From: Kuschelorhynchus macadamiae
Lineage: Eukaryota; Arthropoda; Insecta; Coleoptera; Curculionidae
Direction: 5' to 3'
Assembly: GCA_030620095.1 (NCBI GenBank)
Contig: JAUTXW010001314.1
Span: 2,454,001-2,518,000, forward strand
Length of the DNA: 64,000 nucleotides
In this document: positions 60,597 to 64,000 of the stretch, piece after piece
Layout of the letters: each line of letters starts with the position of its first letter
Position numbering within the stretch: position 1 is the stretch's first letter
The notes under the pieces: generated by a model
Told to the model about the DNA's origin: nothing
Seen by the model: only the letters and a program-made list of their open reading frames with translations
Databases searched by the model: none
Translations under genes and position numbers: made by a program

Positions 60597-60850
60597 CAGT
60601 GTGTCAGAAGCTATATGACGTACAAAAAAACTGAATACAAAATTTTCCTGGTTTACTTTAAAGCACTCTCACCGTCCTAATAAATCTACGACCTCTCGCC
60701 TGCGATCATTAACGTGTCAAATTTTTTTGGAGCCCTCCCGCTAACTTTTTTAGGGGCTCCCCCATGTCACTCTCAATCCAACACCCTTAAACTATGCCAT
60801 TGTGATATCTGCCTAAAAAACTTTTTTGACAACTTATTTTGGTAATATAT
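60597..60850. repeat. Transposon-like fragment in COG7 intron
   Basis: Begins ACAGTGTGTCAGAAGCTATA, in the style of the CAGGGTGTCC termini seen elsewhere, followed by GC-richer sequence (CGACCTCTCGCCTGCGATCA; CTCCCGCTAAC). No inverted partner was found, so it may be a single end. Confidence 0.4.
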
Positions 60851-62649
60851 GAATAGTTAAAAAAAAACACTGCCTATTTTTTCAACTTAATTTAATATTG
60901 TAAATGATTAAAATACTAAAAAAACAAAAACATATATACACAGGCCAGATTTACTCTAAATATTATTATAAACAATACAACACAATAAAACTTTAAAAAC
61001 CAAAATGGGATAAAAGATTTTTACTATTTCTAAAAAACTCATAAGATATTTTAGATATATTGGATTTACCTAGTAAAACGTTAACGTTTCAACCTTAAGG
61101 AAACGAACATTTTTGTCTAAATCTATATTTTTGGCTCGTTCATTTTCTACAGTTATTATAGCCAATGAGCTAAGGTCTACTTTGAGCTTGTCAAGCTTTT
61201 TATTAGCTTCAGCTTTGAAAAATTATTTCTTGTTGAGCCGATGTAACGAGAAGTAGAAAATAGAAACAACTGAAATGCAGTGCAAGTCTAGGTATTCTAC
61301 TAATTAGTAATTGTTTTTTTTTAAATAAAATCTAAAAACTTCCTGATACTATGAATTTTTTTTATTTTTTCATAAAGTAATTTTTTTAATTGTATTAGCT
61401 CCTATGCTAGATTTTGTGTTAAGTTGTTAAGTTAAGTTAAGAATATTTTTCTATTAATGCTCTGACAGATAAAATATTAGATTCTTGTGCCTTTAAATAT
61501 GTTTGTGGGTTTAAAATTTCAAATTTGGAATAATTATTTTTAAATGCTTTATATCTGATTATAAACGGAGATAATATTATATCCAATCAAGCATAAAAAA
61601 CTGTTATTTTTAAACGATTTTTATGATTTTCAATTGGCTGTTATACGCATTGGAGATATTTCAAATTAAGATGCAAAGTTTGAACTCAATTTGCGACGAT
61701 AAGACAATATTATCAGACATACTTACTTTGGGGCTCGATATGTGTAACATACAGTACAAGCAATAAAACAATTTTATTGAACTTAAGTTTATAAAATAAT
61801 GTTTTTATTATTAAAGTCTTCTGTTATCTTGTAAATAATCATCAAACTTGATAGTTTAGAAAATAAAAATAGTAACAACTGAAAATAATGAAAATTACTA
61901 ACGAATAACATTTAATATCCTTGCAATCCAAGGCAATTTTGGTGATGTAAGTATAATGAACTATTTTTCAAAAGATTGTATTCAAAAATCCTTATAAATA
62001 GTAAAGTGTTTAAACATAATTCACTTATTTAATTTAATTTTTTTAAAATCCAGTTGGCATTGAATGAAAAGATAACAATTTTCCTTTATGACATGTACTT
62101 CATAAAAACCAAAAATATTTTGACACTTAAAATGCACTAGAGAGGTTTAAATTTAGACCAGATCTAACTTGACAGTAATTGGTTTAAAATTAAACAAATC
62201 ATTTTTGTAAATGTCACAATTACAAAATGACAATAATATAAGCACAACATATTTGGTGAATTAACATAACTGTTTTATTGCCATGGGAATTAGATCTGGT
62301 AAAACTTTTAAACCTTTTTATTTTGCTTATTAGTAAAATCTGTTTGTATTGATATGTCCTTCATAGCTATTTATATAAAAAGAAAATAACAGGTACTGAA
62401 GATAATCAGCATAAATTAGAAACATAGATATAAACCCATGTTATATATCGTTATATTCTTTTATTTCTTAGCACAATTGGCCAACACTATAATTTCTTAT
62501 TTATACTATACTTTACTTACTATGATTTAAAAAAACTAAACCAAGGAATGTCTCTATATAACTTTTTTTTGTATGTCATGCAGGTTCTGAGATAAGTTAC
62601 TATGTCATATTACCGACTACCTGTACTTCTTAATAGGTAAATGTATATA
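60851..62649. other. Probable COG7 intron, no exon found
   Basis: AT-rich. I looked on the minus strand for an exon ending just before IGQY and found none that fits. Confidence 0.35.
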
Positions 62650-64000
62650 CAGGGTGATTCATGAGGAAATGTCAATACTTCAGGTACATATTCAGGACCA
62701 AAAAGAAACATAAAAGTCTTTATAAATAAGTGTCCGCAAGGCCTTAGTTCTCGAGATACAGGGTGTTAAAGTTTTTATTAATTTTCCTATTTTTTAAATA
62801 AAATCTATGATAATGTAAATAATGGAGTGAAAATTGATTACGGGGGTTTTTTGGTATGACAAATTCGAATCTAATATTAGTATTGCTCTTACTTGTAGGG
62901 GGCGCCACCTACACGTCTTTCTACTTCTTCGAACAATCACAACTTTTTGGTACAGTCTTGTATTACATTTTTGAGCAAAACAAATTATTCCCTTGCCATT
63001 TCTACGTCAAAAAGGTATACCCGTTAAAAGTGGATACGAGCAACCGTTTTCGAGATATTTGGATTTAAAACAGTTTCGGCGCATGTGATTTTTTTTATCA
63101 AATTCACATAAAGTATGCATGTATTGTAAAAAAATAGAAGTGTGCCTTGCCTGACAGAACAACTGCTGGTTGGTGTTCTCATCGTTTTTCCTGTTACTTA
63201 GCTATAGTAATGTCAGTTAATAATAAGATCAAATTTTGTCACTGTCAATTTCTGTTCATAACTTTTATTATCTGACAATAATCATTTAAGAAACTTTAGA
63301 TCTAAATACGTCATTATGCCTGTGATATTCTCGCATCGTGAATATGCAGATATGATATTCGTCTATGGCTTCTGCAATGGGGTCGCAATTCAAGCAGTCG
63401 CGGAGTACCAGCGTCGTTTTCCAGATAGAAGGGTGCCAGATAGAAGAGTTTTTCAACAAGTTTTCACTACTGTTGGAGAATCTGGATGTTTCCAAGTGCG
63501 AAAATTGTATCTGAAAGGGAATCGGGACCCAACGTTGAAGTAGAAGAGGCCATACTCAATGCCGTCGAAAATGATCCAAGCATAAGCACTAGGCGGATTG
63601 CAGATACTTATCAAATTACACAATCGTCTGCTTGGAGAAATCTTCACATTAATTGTTTATACCCATTTCATTTACAACGGGTTCAACATTTGCAGGAGGG
63701 TGATTTTGAGTTGAGAATGCAATTCTGTAACTGGATTAATGAAGATCGAAGGTTGTATAGGTATGTTTTGTTCACTGCTGAAGCACAGTTCACGCGTGAT
63801 GGTATAAATAATCTTCACAATGAACACCGGTGGTCCTATGATAAATCCTCACGCTACAGTAGAACATAATTTCCAACATAAATTTAGCATTAATGTGTGG
63901 TGTGGAATGTTAAATGGTCATTTAATTGGTGCATTTATAATCGACGGTAGTCTTACAGGAGAAAAATATTTAAACTTTCTTGAAAATCACTTGCGAAATC
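62650..64000 (+). mobile_element. Second Tc1/mariner-like element, runs off the window
   Basis: Left end CAGGGTGATTCATGAGGAAA preceded by TA at 62648-62649. An inner TACAGGGTGTTAAAG at about 62757 echoes the terminus. A decayed transposase on the plus strand starts at 63316. The right end lies outside. It is a different family from the element at 19445-21698: the termini differ and the proteins are only related. Confidence 0.75.
63316..64000 (+). pseudogene. Mariner-like transposase, frameshifted and catalytically dead
   Basis: Starts MPVIFSHREYADMIFVYGFC, the same N-terminal HTH type as the intact copy at 19.9-21.1 kb. A duplicated PDRRV (PDRRVPDRRVF) is present. Near 63485 the frame shifts to SAKIVSERESG, then PSISTRRIADTYQITQSSAW and PFHLQRVQHLQEGDF. 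The first catalytic motif reads FTAEAQF where the intact copy has FTDEAGF, so the first catalytic aspartate is replaced by alanine. A second frameshift near 63843 leads to NPHATVEHNF and SINVWCGMLNGHLIGAFIID before the window ends. Three independent defects make it a pseudogene. Confidence 0.88.

Noticed and set aside
62856..63068. 70-codon plus-strand frame with a hydrophobic start resembling a signal peptide
   Set aside because: It lies in the terminal region of the second mariner-like element and has no further support.

Overview
This looks like nuclear DNA from an insect. It is AT-rich, has spliced genes with GT-AG introns, carries an insect-type BTB domain beginning with a CLRW-type motif, and is crowded with insect-style transposable elements (Tc1/mariner, Penelope, Jockey-like LINE, hAT, piggyBac, pogo). 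Insect is well supported. The order cannot be fixed from the sequence alone; a beetle would fit but is only a guess.

Three host genes are supported. (1) A BTB/AT-hook protein on the minus strand: the BTB exon is at 37209-37496 and the next coding exon at about 5336-5564, so a single intron of about 31.6 kb fills half of the window. Its later exons lie left of the window. (2) PRPF4, the U4/U6 snRNP protein Prp4, on the plus strand. It is complete in six coding exons from 44822 to 52739 (508 codons by my splice model), with an SFM/PRP4-like domain and seven WD40 repeats. (3) The C-terminal end of COG7, a Golgi tethering complex subunit, on the minus strand (exons 60247-60493 and 58026-58195). 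Its upstream exons were not found and probably lie to the right. PRPF4 and COG7 converge. PRPF4 and the BTB gene diverge, with about 7.3 kb between the two start codons.

The rest is mostly repeats. From left to right: a decayed Penelope-like element (2.2-5.1 kb) interrupted by an RNase H-bearing LINE fragment; TA microsatellites at 5.6 and 11.2 kb; a complex tandem array at 14.0-17.7 kb built on a motif like GCCGCCATTTTGTTCC; a nearly intact Tc1/mariner-like element with ~425 bp inverted repeats inside a TA tract (19.4-21.8 kb); a LINE inserted into a short inverted-repeat element that itself sits in a tandem array (22.2-24.8 kb); a foldback element with tRNA-like arms (25.3-25.6 kb); a ~305 bp tandem duplication (26.2-26.9 kb); remnants of hAT, pogo, LINE and piggyBac-like elements (30-36.5 kb); several short inverted-repeat elements and dispersed repeats between 39 and 45 kb; LINE remnants around PRPF4; and a second, dead mariner-like element at the right edge.

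I found no operon-like or plainly new multi-gene system. The most interesting items are structural: the long-TIR mariner in a TA microsatellite, the tRNA-like foldback element, the three-level nest, and the very long BTB intron that collects these elements. Exon boundaries, frames and repeats were read by eye; family assignments rest on recognised motifs, not on searches.
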